NCBI GenBank assembly: GCA_022769825.1
Contig: JALEJI010000011.1
Span: forward strand, 62,001-126,000
DNA length: 64,000 bases
Origin: Prevotella sp.
GTDB lineage: Bacteria; Bacteroidota; Bacteroidia; Bacteroidales; Bacteroidaceae
Direction of reading: 5' to 3'
The stretch's first letter is position 1. Every line of letters begins with the position of its first letter. The notes under the pieces are model-generated. The model was not told where the DNA came from and searched no databases. It saw nothing but the letters and a program-made list of their open reading frames with translations. Made by a program: the position numbers and the translations under genes. Positions 17,315 to 26,790 of the stretch are shown here, piece by piece.

Positions 17315-19666
17315 ATGAAATACACAATACCAACACTCGTGGCGTTGATGGCACTGTCCATGCCAGCGTGCGCCCAAGGCAAACAGCAAGCAGCCAAGGC
17401 CACCGAGGCAAAGGCCGACACATTGCCTTATACATACAAGAGCTTCATGGCCCAAAAGGACGTGAAGGTGACAAAAGGACTGAACAACGCCGACGGTCTG
17501 GCTCTCAACATCTACCAGATAGGCGACAAGTATTATCTTGAGATTCCTCGCAAGGCCCTGGGCAGGGACATTCTCGCCCTCGCCATGAGCCACAGGGGCA
17601 GCAGCTACCTGTCGCCGGCATCGGGAACGTTCAAACTAAAGGAAGGCGCCAACAAGCACTCACTGTACTTGACCTACAACCGCAGCCTTGACACTCAGGC
17701 CGACTCCACGCATGCCAAGGCCGCCAACGCCGCCATGATGGAAGCCATACACGCGAGCAACATGGAGCCAATCGACATGAGTCTCACCGTGGTGTCGAGA
17801 GGCGAGGACGGCAAGTCGTATATAGTGGACATCTCCTCAAACATCAACTCCGCGCCGGGACTGTTCGACGTGTCAAAGAACTCGTCGCTCAACCATCCCG
17901 ACATGTCGCGCTCCAGGGTGTTGTCGATAGACGCCATAAGCGGAGGAGCCGTGTTCGACCTCTACCGCTCGCAGAGCGACATGGTCAACGTCACCATGAC
18001 CGCACAAGCGGAACGAGCCACGACCACGCCTTTAAGATTCGTGTTGCAGATTCTGCCCAACAGGAAAGACAAGCTGAAACTGAACTGCCCGTTCTATGGC
18101 TTCAACACCTTCGAAAGGCAAGAATACGACACCAAGACGTATGTGTCGAGGCGCAGGCAATATGTGAGCCGATGGAACTTCGACGAGGGACCCATCACGG
18201 TCTATATCAACCCCATCACGCCAAAGCCATACAGAGAGAGCATCGTGAAAGCGTTTGGCGAATGGTCATCGGCCCTCAACGCCGCTGGCGTGAAGAAACC
18301 GTTTACATTCTCTTACGACGCCAAAGACGCGCAGATGAGCTATCGCCATATCTATGTAGACTGGTTCGGGGCAACCACTCCCACAAACAACATCGTGCGC
18401 GACGCCAAGTCGGGAGAGATACTCGCGGCGAGGATAGACGTGAGCAACTGGGGCATGGATGAACTGCAGAAAAACTATTACATCACCTGCCGTAACATCG
18501 ACAAGCGAATCGCAAAGGACATGAACAGCACGGGCGTGTTGCAAGACATGATACAGGCTCTTGTGGCAGGTCAGGTAGGCGAGGTGCTGGGATTGAAGCG
18601 CAACGACAACGGCTACTGCCAATTCACGCCCCAGCAACTGCGTTCCAAACAATGGCTGCAAACCAACGGCACGACATCGTCGGTAACTGGCGGGCTTACC
18701 TTCAACTACATCATACAGCCTGAAGACGGCATAGGCGCGGAAGGTCTGTTCCCAAAGGTGTCGGTCTACGACCGTGACGCCATTGCCTATCTCTATGGCA
18801 AGAGCACGAAAGTGCCTCATGGCGAAGCCGGTTTCTACTTCCAGTACAACATGTCTGACTACAAGACAAGCTGGAAGAACCCCAAGGCTTATCTTTCGAG
18901 CGACTTCGTGGAGGCGGCACGACTCGGCATTGCACAACTCAAGCGGTTGTACAACTCGATAGACAACGACATGAAGAAGTTGCCAAGCACGCAAAACAGC
19001 ATCGCACAAGAACACAACGTCATTCTCAAGACCTTGGGGCAATATCAGCAACTGATAAAGAACGCGACATCGGTAGTTGGCGACAAGAAGACCTACCCCG
19101 TGCAGCGAGGCGTAAACGAGACTCCAAACGCCTACCCAACCAAGGCCTATCAAGTCAAGGTGCTCAATTTCCTGAACAAGGAGATACTGCATGGCGTGCC
19201 GTCGTGGACCAACAATGCGGTAGCCAAACGCGTTTGCGGTGGCAACGTTGACGGCATGATGCGCGCCGTGGCGGTGGAAGCATACAAGAGCCTGCTCGAC
19301 GAGGCGAAGATAAACAACCTCATCTCCGCAGAGGACGAGCTGGGCGACAAGGCTTTCAAGGCCAAGGAGCTTTTCGACTTCATAGACCATAACCTGATGT
19401 GCGACTACAAGGCCAATGAAGCCGTGCCTGAGTATGTGCGACTTATCCAAGCCAACGTGTTGCCCGACTTGGCCGAAAAGGTCTTCAATACCGACATTTC
19501 CACGGCGATAAGCAATGAAGGCGCTACCATGCTGCACGCCTATTTCGTGAACCTCGCCAATAAGGTCGACGAGCTTTCAAGGACAAATGTCGACGAGAAC
19601 ACTCGTGAAAACTATAAGTTTATCATGATGCGCTTCAAGCGCAACTATTTTGACAAGCGACACTGA
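17315..19666 (+). CDS. DUF5117-type metalloprotease paralogue with lost zinc site (predicted pseudoenzyme)
   Basis: 783 residues with a signal peptide (ending PACAQ). It aligns along its length with the preceding protease, for example YLEIPRKALGRDIL against YLAIPDSIFGRDIL, and both end with a helical DUF4953-type region. Where the paralogue has HExxHxxGxxH this protein has GQVGEVLGLKR: G419, Q420, E423 and R429 replace the three His ligands and the catalytic Glu. The Met-turn region has become SVTGGLTFNY. The frame is intact from start to stop, with no frameshift, and it overlaps the S9 gene start by 1 nt. Selection has evidently kept it, so a binding, chaperone or regulatory role is more likely than decay. 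Confidence 0.88.
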   Translation: MKYTIPTLVALMALSMPACAQGKQQAAKATEAKADTLPYTYKSFMAQKDVKVTKGLNNADGLALNIYQIGDKYYLEIPRKALGRDILALAMSHRGSSYLSPASGTFKLKEGANKHSLYLTYNRSLDTQADSTHAKAANAAMMEAIHASNMEPIDMSLTVVSRGEDGKSYIVDISSNINSAPGLFDVSKNSSLNHPDMSRSRVLSIDAISGGAVFDLYRSQSDMVNVTMTAQAERATTTPLRFVLQILPNRKDKLKLNCPFYGFNTFERQEYDTKTYVSRRRQYVSRWNFDEGPITVYINPITPKPYRESIVKAFGEWSSALNAAGVKKPFTFSYDAKDAQMSYRHIYVDWFGATTPTNNIVRDAKSGEILAARIDVSNWGMDELQKNYYITCRNIDKRIAKDMNSTGVLQDMIQALVAGQVGEVLGLKRNDNGYCQFTPQQLRSKQWLQTNGTTSSVTGGLTFNYIIQPEDGIGAEGLFPKVSVYDRDAIAYLYGKSTKVPHGEAGFYFQYNMSDYKTSWKNPKAYLSSDFVEAARLGIAQLKRLYNSIDNDMKKLPSTQNSIAQEHNVILKTLGQYQQLIKNATSVVGDKKTYPVQRGVNETPNAYPTKAYQVKVLNFLNKEILHGVPSWTNNAVAKRVCGGNVDGMMRAVAVEAYKSLLDEAKINNLISAEDELGDKAFKAKELFDFIDHNLMCDYKANEAVPEYVRLIQANVLPDLAEKVFNTDISTAISNEGATMLHAYFVNLANKVDELSRTNVDENTRENYKFIMMRFKRNYFDKRH

Positions 19667-21717
19667 TGCATAGACTGCAAATTCTCTCTGTTTTATTTTT
19701 CATTCAGACAGCCCTTGCCGCCCAAACGGCGGCAAGCGGCATTGTCTTGAGTGGCGAGACGAAGGACACCGCAAACGTAGAGCGTTACGATGACCCAAAA
19801 CTCGAGCCGCTGGTAAGCAGTCTGGAGACGGTGCCTTGGTTCCATAAGAGCAAGGACCGGTTTTGGTATACGTGGCACAAGGCCGGCGGAGACACGGAAT
19901 ACTATGCCTGGGAGAAAGGCAAGGGCAAGTGGAAGGTGACACGCCACGGGGCTGATAGCTTAGTGGCAAACCAATGGCCGAAGATAAACCCCTACGGCAC
20001 AAGCAACGACTCCGTATGGAGACTGTCGGTCGACTCTTCAAAGAACCTCGTCTTGGAGAATCTCAAGACCAAGACCACGGCAACGCTTTGCCGTGGCGTG
20101 GAACATGACTTCCCTTTTGAGATAACCGACGTGAAGTGGTTGCGTGGCGACAAGTTCATATTGCCACGCGTTGACCATCGCGGCGTGAGGAAGTTTGGCA
20201 TGATGTGGTGCGGTGCCTACAACACGCCCATGGCCTCCTCCTACGAATATGAGATTCCCGGCGACACGGTGGTGAAAACCACACATTATTATATAGGCGA
20301 CTGCGAACGCGGAACCCTGCGCGAGGTTGACGTAAGGAAATGGAAATGCCAGGAGATTGTGGCGCAGAAGGCGGAAGGCGTGGACGACCGCATATATTTC
20401 TGGAGAAAGAAGAAGACGCGCGACGTGTCGCAACTGTGCAGCATTGACAGCGAAGGCAACCTCAGCGAACTCATTACCGAAAGCGCCAAGCCCCGCGTCA
20501 ATCCAGACATGTTCGAATGCAAGATTGCCAACAAGGGCAACGACATCTTCGTTTGGAGCGACCGCACCGGATGGGGACACATCTACCACTACGACGGCCA
20601 CGGACGCTTGCTCAACCCTGTCACTTCAGGCAACTGGACGGCAGGCCGAATATGCGCCATCGACGAGAAAGCCAAACTGCTGTTCTTCTATGGCTACGGG
20701 CATGAGGCCAGGCGCAACCCTTACTACCAGCACCTATACAGGGTCGGGTTCAATGGCAAGGGGTTGAAGCTGCTGACACCCGAAAACGCCGAGCACAAGT
20801 CGTTTGTGAGCCCCAACTGCAAAATCATCGTAGACAACTACAGCACCGTGAGCGAGGCGCCGACCATCGTCGTGAGGGACGCTAACGGCAAGAAGCTCGA
20901 CATGCTGGAGAAAAGCGACGTGAGCAAGCTCTATGCCTATGGTTGGAAAGCTCCCGAGCAATTCAAGATAAAGGCGGCTGACGGCAAGACCGACCTCTAC
21001 GGACTGATGTGGAAGCCTTACGACTTTGACCCATCGAAGAAGTACCCCATCATATCGCAGATGTATCCTGGGCCATTCACGGAAACGGTGTGGAACGACT
21101 TTACGGTGTTCGACAAATACCACAACGCCGCGCTCGCCCAACGTGGCTTCATCGTCGTGGTTTTCGGACATCGTGGCAGCAGCCCACTACGCAGCAAGGC
21201 CTACAACACCTTTGGCTATGGCAACCTGCGCGACTATCCTCTTGCCGACGACAAGGCCGGCATTGAGCAGATAGCGGCCAAATACAGTTTCGTGGACATC
21301 AGTCGCGTGGGCATCGTCGGGCACAGTGGCGGCGCGATGATGGCGGCCGCGGCCATCATGACCTACCCTGATTTCTACAAGGCTGCCGTGGCAAGCTCTG
21401 GCAACTATGACAACACTGTCTACAACCGCATGTGGGGCGAGACTTATCAAGGCATCGCTGACGACAACGCGAGGTTTAGCGTGAAGACGGTGCAAGAGCT
21501 CGCACCACGACTTAAAGGTCACTTGATGCTCGCTACGGGCGACGTGGACCAGAACGTACATCCCATACACACGCAAAGATTGGTGGAGGCGCTTATCAAT
21601 GCCAACAAGGACTTTGACCTCCTTGTCTTGCCAGGGCAGCAACACCACTACGACTTCACTCATCAAATGTATTTTGAGCGGCGCAAAAGGGACTTCTTTG
21701 AAAGGTGGCTCAAGTGA
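19666..21717 (+). CDS. S9 family serine peptidase (prolyl oligopeptidase/DPP IV type)
   Basis: 683 residues with a signal peptide (about 1-19). Residues about 45-420 form the DPPIV-N-like propeller and 430-683 the alpha/beta-hydrolase catalytic domain. The nucleophile is S554 in VGHSGGAMM, the acid D628 in TGDVDQNVHP, and the His H660 or H661 in LPGQQHHYD. Such enzymes remove dipeptides or cut after proline in short peptides. It overlaps the upstream gene (TGATG), making it the last gene of the 7-22 kb operon. There it would finish the degradation of imported peptides in the periplasm. Confidence 0.92.
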   Translation: MHRLQILSVLFFIQTALAAQTAASGIVLSGETKDTANVERYDDPKLEPLVSSLETVPWFHKSKDRFWYTWHKAGGDTEYYAWEKGKGKWKVTRHGADSLVANQWPKINPYGTSNDSVWRLSVDSSKNLVLENLKTKTTATLCRGVEHDFPFEITDVKWLRGDKFILPRVDHRGVRKFGMMWCGAYNTPMASSYEYEIPGDTVVKTTHYYIGDCERGTLREVDVRKWKCQEIVAQKAEGVDDRIYFWRKKKTRDVSQLCSIDSEGNLSELITESAKPRVNPDMFECKIANKGNDIFVWSDRTGWGHIYHYDGHGRLLNPVTSGNWTAGRICAIDEKAKLLFFYGYGHEARRNPYYQHLYRVGFNGKGLKLLTPENAEHKSFVSPNCKIIVDNYSTVSEAPTIVVRDANGKKLDMLEKSDVSKLYAYGWKAPEQFKIKAADGKTDLYGLMWKPYDFDPSKKYPIISQMYPGPFTETVWNDFTVFDKYHNAALAQRGFIVVVFGHRGSSPLRSKAYNTFGYGNLRDYPLADDKAGIEQIAAKYSFVDISRVGIVGHSGGAMMAAAAIMTYPDFYKAAVASSGNYDNTVYNRMWGETYQGIADDNARFSVKTVQELAPRLKGHLMLATGDVDQNVHPIHTQRLVEALINANKDFDLLVLPGQQHHYDFTHQMYFERRKRDFFERWLK

Positions 21718-21778
21718 CGCTGACATGGGTTAACACAGGGTGCGCTATTGCAATATGAAAACATTATTGGGAAAACGC

Positions 21779-21809
21779 TTGCGAATTTGAAACAATTGTG
21801 CTATTTTTG
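21779..21809 (+). promoter_or_regulatory. promoter for the propeller-like gene
   Basis: TTG (21779-21781), a 20-nt spacer and TATTTTTG (21802-21809) fit the Bacteroidota promoter. This separates the next gene from the protease operon. Confidence 0.65.
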
Positions 21810-21867
21810 CAAAGGCAATCAAAGCCAAACAAAAAAGAACAATATTTCATCTTTCAATGTGTAACTC

Positions 21868-22689
21868 ATGAAGAAGACCCTACTCATCTTAAACATCGTC
21901 TTTGCCGCCTCACTGCGGCTGTGCGCACAAGCGCCCTTGCCCGCCAACCCCACGTTCAAGAGGGTGTTCACCTACGGCAAGGCAATAGGCACAAGCGTGC
22001 AAGACATGGCCATATCCGGCGACACCGCCATAAGCTTCACCCACGCCTTGGAGAAGGTGTATCTCTTAGACCTCACCAAGAAGAAAAAAATAGGCAAGCT
22101 GCGCATTGAGACTGACCCTAAAGTCCACTGCAACACCGTGTCGTTTGGGTCACGATACGCCCCGACCGACAAGTGGCCCCTGCTCTACGTGGCGCAATCA
22201 TCAAACAGGCATACCTCCAATGTGTACCGCATGGTGGGCAAAGACTTGCAACTCGTCCAGACCATAACATGGGCTGGATACAAGAATGCCCTCACGGCCT
22301 TCGACAACGCCGACAAGAGCCACATATACGTGATAGCATGGAACGGAAAGGAAGACCGCAACCCACGAATCTTCAAGATTGCCACACCAAGCATAAAGGA
22401 AAGCGACATCTCGATAGACCTCAGCAACGAGACCGACTATTTCTCGTTCAACTACATCAACAAGTTTGAAGTGGTACAGGGCGTGACCGTGAAAGACGGC
22501 ATGATGTATCAGGTGAGGGGATTCAAGGACGGTGGCCAGCTCGCGGTGTTCGACCTGAACGCGAAAAAGCAAGTGCGCCTCATCTCCCTTCCCCTCTTGG
22601 GCATCACGGCTGAGCCAGAGGGCATAGCTTTCCAGGGCGACAAGCTATGGATATGCGACCAGCAAAGCAACATGTTCGTAATGCAATAG
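21868..22689 (+). CDS. secreted protein with TolB-like/BF3164-like propeller features
   Basis: 273 residues with a signal peptide (about 1-20, RLCAQ). A Cys lies just before the cleavage region but the lipobox is poor, so lipidation is uncertain. Repeated strands, including LLYVAQSSN, HIYVIAWNG and the closing EPEGIAFQGDKLWICDQQSNMFVM, look like blades of a six-bladed propeller as in the BF3164/TolB-like families of Bacteroidota. No catalytic motif. It has its own promoter and a strong terminator, so it is monocistronic. Function unknown; family placement is from memory of sequence pattern only. Confidence 0.6.
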   Translation: MKKTLLILNIVFAASLRLCAQAPLPANPTFKRVFTYGKAIGTSVQDMAISGDTAISFTHALEKVYLLDLTKKKKIGKLRIETDPKVHCNTVSFGSRYAPTDKWPLLYVAQSSNRHTSNVYRMVGKDLQLVQTITWAGYKNALTAFDNADKSHIYVIAWNGKEDRNPRIFKIATPSIKESDISIDLSNETDYFSFNYINKFEVVQGVTVKDGMMYQVRGFKDGGQLAVFDLNAKKQVRLISLPLLGITAEPEGIAFQGDKLWICDQQSNMFVMQ

Positions 22690-22739
22690 CACGACAAGAA
22701 TCGCATGACACAAGTATAACCAAGGCCATACAAACCGAA

Positions 22740-22775
22740 AGGCCGCTCACGTGAATATCGTGGGCGGCCTTTTTG
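22740..22775 (+). terminator. intrinsic terminator after the propeller-like gene
   Basis: AGGCCGCTCACG (22740-22751) pairs with CGTGGGCGGCCT (22759-22770) with one G-T pair, then TTTTTG. It lies between convergent genes; the T-run serves the plus strand. Confidence 0.85.
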
Positions 22776-22776
22776 C

Positions 22777-24915
22777 TTATTGGCGCTGGTCAACGCCTCT
22801 CATCGTCAACGCTATGCGATGGCGACGACTGTCAACCTCCATCACCCTGACGCGCACATGCTGGTGAAGTTTCACCACCTCGTTGGGGTCGCGCACGAAC
22901 TTGTCGGCGAGTTGCGATATGTGGACAAGTCCGTCTTGATGCACGCCTACGTCAACGAAAGCTCCGAAATTGGTTATGTTGGTCACGATGCCTGGCAGTT
23001 CCATCATTGGCACGAGGTCTTCCGGGATGTGAACGCGAGGGTCAAACTCAAAGGTCTCTGCCTGCCCGCGTGGGTCGCGCCCCGGCTTCTCCAGTTCCTT
23101 CATGATATCGGTAAGTGTGGGCAAGCCAACACTCTTGGTAACATATTTATTGACGTTCACCTTCTTGCGCAGCTCCGGGCTCTTGATCAGCTCCTCCACC
23201 GTGCATCCGCAGTCTGCCGCCATCTTCTCCACTATGGGATAACTCTCCGGGTGCACTGCCGAGGCGTCGAGCGGGTTCTTGGCGTTGGGTATGCGCAAGA
23301 AGCCTGCACACTGCTGGAAGGCTGCGGGACCAAGCCTCGGCACCTTCTTCAACTGCGCGCGCGAGGTGAAAGGACCGTTGGCCTTGCGGTAATCCACGAT
23401 GTTCTGGGCAAGCACCGGCCCGAGACCCGACACATAAGTGAGCAGGTTCTTCGACGCCGTGTTCACGTTCACGCCGACACCGTTGACGCAAAGCTCCACT
23501 GTCTGGTCGAGGCTATGCTTGAGCTTGCCTTGGTCAACATCGTGCTGATACTGCCCCACCCCGATGCTCTTCGGGTCAATCTTCACGAGCTCGGCAAGGG
23601 GATCCATCAGTCGGCGGCCTATCGACACGGCTCCACGCACCGTGACATCCTCGTCGGGGAACTCCTCACGCGCCACCTCGGAAGCTGAATATATGCTCGC
23701 GCCATCCTCTGACACCACATAGGTGGGGATGTCCTTGATTTGCCGCAATATGTCGGAGGTCTCGCGCGACGCCGTGCCATTGCCGCACGCTATGGCGTCC
23801 ACTCGCCACTTGCGCGCCAAGTCGGTGAACTGCTCAAGTGGTGTCTGCCCGTTTCTGGCGTGGCGGTCGCCCACGGCGAACACCACGGTGTGATACAGCA
23901 AGTTGCCTTGCGCGTCGAGCACCACGACCTTGCATCCCGTGCGTATGCCAGGGTCAACGCCCATGACACGTTTCTGCCCAAGGGGCGCGGCCAGAAGCAG
24001 CTGCCTCAGGTTCTCCTTGAAGACACGTATCGCCTCGTCGTCGGCCTTCTCCTTGCTCAAGGCCGCGAACTCATTCTCTATCGAAGGCTCCACAAGTCGT
24101 TTGTAACCGTCCTCCACAGCCTCAGCCACAATGGTTTGGCACGAGCCGAAGCCACGCACGTAATGGCGCTTCAGCCTTTCCACGTTGCCCTCGTCATCGC
24201 CAGTGATGCTCACCCTGAGCACGCCTTCGGCCTCGCCGCGACGCATGGCGAGAAGCCGGTGCGAGGAGCAGCGGCGCAGCTCTTCGGAGAACGCGAAATA
24301 ATCGCTGTATTTCTGCGCCTTGTCGTCGTCTTTCATCTTCGCGACGACGCGCGACACTATCGTCGCCTCATGCTGGAAGTTGCGGCGCACCGTTTGCCTC
24401 GTTCCCTCGTCGAGGGATATGTCCTCGGCAATGATGTCTTGCGCGCCCTTTATGGCCTGTTCCGCGTCTTTCACGTCGCCCTTGACAAACTTCTTCGCCG
24501 CCATGTCGGGATAATGCTCCTTTTGTATGAGTATAAGCCTTGCGAGAGGCTCAAGGCCCTGCTCGCGCGCCACCTGGGCGCGTGTGCGTCGGCGCGGCTT
24601 GTATGGCATGTAGATGTCTTCTATCTCCGTGGCGTCCCACGAAGCGTCTATGCGCTGACGCAGGTCATCGGTGAGCTTGCCCTGCGCCTCTATGGTTTTC
24701 AGGATGGTCTCCTTGCGCTTCTGCAGTTCCTTCAACTTCTCATAAAGGTCGCTCACCGCCGCCACCTGAACCTCGTTGAGGTTTCCCGTGGCTTCCTTGC
24801 GGTAACGGCTGATAAAAGGAATTGTGGCTCCGGCGTCGAGAAGGTCTATTACCGCCTCGGCTTGTTCCTGCCTGATGTTAAGGCTCTTGGAGATGAGAAT
24901 GGAATATTTGTTCAT
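22777..24915 (-). CDS. tex: Tex family RNA-binding transcription accessory protein
   Basis: 712 residues, the usual Tex length. The N-terminal helical Tex domain (LNIRQEQAEAVIDLLDAGAT) is followed by the YqgF/RNase H-like fold (MGVDPGIRTGCKVVVLD, about residue 320), helix-hairpin-helix motifs (LLTYVSGLGPVLAQNIVDY, about 500) and a C-terminal S1 domain (about 635-705, VTNITNFGAFVDVGV). Cytoplasmic, associated with RNA polymerase and RNA. It is the last gene of the minus-strand run parC, DUF3316, S41, tex, with a 39-nt gap to the S41 gene. Confidence 0.95.
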   Translation of the reverse strand: MNKYSILISKSLNIRQEQAEAVIDLLDAGATIPFISRYRKEATGNLNEVQVAAVSDLYEKLKELQKRKETILKTIEAQGKLTDDLRQRIDASWDATEIEDIYMPYKPRRRTRAQVAREQGLEPLARLILIQKEHYPDMAAKKFVKGDVKDAEQAIKGAQDIIAEDISLDEGTRQTVRRNFQHEATIVSRVVAKMKDDDKAQKYSDYFAFSEELRRCSSHRLLAMRRGEAEGVLRVSITGDDEGNVERLKRHYVRGFGSCQTIVAEAVEDGYKRLVEPSIENEFAALSKEKADDEAIRVFKENLRQLLLAAPLGQKRVMGVDPGIRTGCKVVVLDAQGNLLYHTVVFAVGDRHARNGQTPLEQFTDLARKWRVDAIACGNGTASRETSDILRQIKDIPTYVVSEDGASIYSASEVAREEFPDEDVTVRGAVSIGRRLMDPLAELVKIDPKSIGVGQYQHDVDQGKLKHSLDQTVELCVNGVGVNVNTASKNLLTYVSGLGPVLAQNIVDYRKANGPFTSRAQLKKVPRLGPAAFQQCAGFLRIPNAKNPLDASAVHPESYPIVEKMAADCGCTVEELIKSPELRKKVNVNKYVTKSVGLPTLTDIMKELEKPGRDPRGQAETFEFDPRVHIPEDLVPMMELPGIVTNITNFGAFVDVGVHQDGLVHISQLADKFVRDPNEVVKLHQHVRVRVMEVDSRRHRIALTMRGVDQRQ

Positions 24916-24954
24916 TTCTTTATTATCAAATGTGTGTGAAGACTAAGGCCGTCT

Positions 24955-25956
24955 TTATTGCCTTATTATCTCACGCGCTTTCTCTATCATAGAATCCTTT
25001 CCGCGGTTGATGTCGGTTGACGAGAGGCCCACATACACGTCGGGGTCCATACCGTCCTCGGTGCTTCGCATGTCGGTGTCGTAGATGGGGCACGCCGAGA
25101 AGCGTATGCTCCAGCCGTTTGGCAACTCGGAGGAGAACGGCAGTCCGGCACCGCCGCCTGTCCGGTCGCCAACGATGACCACCTTGGGGAAGTGGCGCAT
25201 GTATTTCACGAACTCGTTGGCCGCGGAGAACACCGAACGGTTCACTATCACCACCACGGGCTTGTGCCAGCGTATGCCCTTGGCGGGCTTGAGCGTCTGC
25301 TTCTCCAAGCTGGAGAAGTCGTCGTGGCCTTTTCCCGTCTTGTGGCGCATATAGCCCACAAGCGTCTCCTTGTCGGTGAATCGGGCGGCGAGGCTTTCGG
25401 CCGAGGTCAGCATTCCGCCGCCGTTGTCGCGAAGGTCTATTATCAAGCCAAGGCAAGGCTGGAAATAAAGCAGCATGTCGTCGAGATTGCCCGAGCCAAA
25501 GGTGTTTTCAAAGGTGGACACGCGCAGATAGCCCGTGTTGTCGTCGAGAACTCGGTAGCGCATGCCGTTGGATATGCGATAGTCGGTGCCAAGGTAGGCA
25601 CGCACGAGCGAGTCGCTGTAGTTCTTGGGATAGTTCTCGTGGAACCCCCAATAACGACTGTAATCGAAAGACGCGAAGAGGTTCACGTGCCCGTCGCGCA
25701 ACTCGGCGAGCATGTTGCCAAGCACTTCCAGTTGTTGGCCCTCGCTCATGCCATAGTTGAACCGCGGTTGGTAAACGGCGTGGATGGAGTCCCAATCCAC
25801 GCCTTTCTCCTTGAAGAAACAATAATGCTCGTCCATGATGCGCCACAGGGCCTCGAAGTTGCCTTGTGGGGAGTCGTCGTACTCATCCTCCGACACGCAT
25901 GCCGCGAACATGAAAGGAAGGAGCAAGAGTATAAAAATGCTAATCGCTTTTCTCAT
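24955..25956 (-). CDS. S41 family peptidase, lipoprotein
   Basis: 333 residues. The lipoprotein signal ends at FAAC, Cys20. The S41 core is visible: LIIDLRDNGGGML (about 165-180), then VVIVNRSVFSAANEFVKY with the nucleophile Ser, and KVVIVGDRTGGGAGLPFS. There is no PDZ domain, and the CtpA-type Lys in the GKG position is not evident, so it is closer to the tricorn-core-like subgroup. It would act on periplasmic or outer-membrane-bound peptides. It starts 3 nt after the DUF3316 gene. Confidence 0.9.
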   Translation of the reverse strand: MRKAISIFILLLLPFMFAACVSEDEYDDSPQGNFEALWRIMDEHYCFFKEKGVDWDSIHAVYQPRFNYGMSEGQQLEVLGNMLAELRDGHVNLFASFDYSRYWGFHENYPKNYSDSLVRAYLGTDYRISNGMRYRVLDDNTGYLRVSTFENTFGSGNLDDMLLYFQPCLGLIIDLRDNGGGMLTSAESLAARFTDKETLVGYMRHKTGKGHDDFSSLEKQTLKPAKGIRWHKPVVVIVNRSVFSAANEFVKYMRHFPKVVIVGDRTGGGAGLPFSSELPNGWSIRFSACPIYDTDMRSTEDGMDPDVYVGLSSTDINRGKDSMIEKAREIIRQ

Positions 25957-25959
25957 GGG

Positions 25960-26781
25960 TCAATATCTCCATCCTATTGTCACCGCGTGGGTGTATTGAT
26001 GATACTTCAAGCTGTTGGCGCTCAACTGCCTTATGTCGTTGAGATAACCCACGGTGAATGTGGTGCGCCAGAGCCGGAAGTCGAGCAAGAGCTGTTGCTG
26101 AATCTGGAGGCCCGAGGCCGGCGAGGTGAACACCACGTTGTGGTCGTAGTTGCCACGCGTGAAAATCTCGTAGTAGCTTTGCCCGTAGTTTGGCGAGAAG
26201 GCCAAGCCCGCCACTGGCACGGAAGCCTCATAGCGAAGGGCAAGGGGCTTGCCCTTGACGCTGAAGCGCCACATGGCCATGACCGACGGGGCAACGCTCA
26301 ACGCGAGTTTCAGCTGCGCGGGATTGTTGCTGTTGCGCGTGTTGTAGATGCCTCCCAAGGTGAAGTCGCCAAGAAGTCCGAACCGCACGTTCAGCCGGGA
26401 GCGGTCCACGTTGTAATGCCAACCCAGGCGCAAGTTGTACATGGCGCCCAAGAAGGAGTTGGAGTTGCCACGCGTGCCGGCCTTCGACACCAGGGCCTCT
26501 TGCGACACGAACGTGGACCACTTGCGCAGCCGCGTGCTGGCGGTGTCGCCACACGCCACAAGCTTGCGGTTGAGCATCTCCTTGTTGTAGCGCAGCTCCA
26601 AGCCCGTGGCTTTTTCCTGCGAGAGATATGTGTCGAGGATGTCGACATGGCCAACGCTTATCAAGCAGGCCTTCTCTTTTTGTGCCTTGGCGCTCGCGCA
26701 CGCCATGAGCAATAGCAAGGCGAGAGCGATGTGGCCGCCCACGCGAGCCTTGGGTCTTATCGTGCCGTTTGCCATCAGCAT
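25960..26781 (-). CDS. DUF3316 family outer-membrane-type protein
   Basis: 273 residues with an N-terminal signal (hydrophobic residues 17-32, ending ASAKAQ) and a beta-rich mature part with alternating aromatic residues ending IGWRY, as in small outer-membrane barrels. The sequence (GLELRYNKEML, NYGQSYYEIF) fits the DUF3316 family, function unknown. The start is the ATG at 26781 or a second ATG two codons on. It lies 9 nt after parC and 3 nt before the S41 lipoprotein, so it is translated from the same message. Confidence 0.8.
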   Translation of the reverse strand: MLMANGTIRPKARVGGHIALALLLLMACASAKAQKEKACLISVGHVDILDTYLSQEKATGLELRYNKEMLNRKLVACGDTASTRLRKWSTFVSQEALVSKAGTRGNSNSFLGAMYNLRLGWHYNVDRSRLNVRFGLLGDFTLGGIYNTRNSNNPAQLKLALSVAPSVMAMWRFSVKGKPLALRYEASVPVAGLAFSPNYGQSYYEIFTRGNYDHNVVFTSPASGLQIQQQLLLDFRLWRTTFTVGYLNDIRQLSANSLKYHQYTHAVTIGWRY

Positions 26782-26790
26782 GTGTCTTGT

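Noticed and set aside
18266..19537. 423-codon minus-strand frame
   Set aside because: Antisense to the zinc-less metalloprotease paralogue; no recognisable protein features.
17315..19666. Zinc-less metalloprotease paralogue as a pseudogene
   Set aside because: The frame, signal peptide and operon spacing are intact, so it is annotated as a probable functional pseudoenzyme instead.
22780..24939. Two long plus-strand frames (302 and 399 codons)
   Set aside because: Both are the complement of tex, which has all family domains on the other strand.
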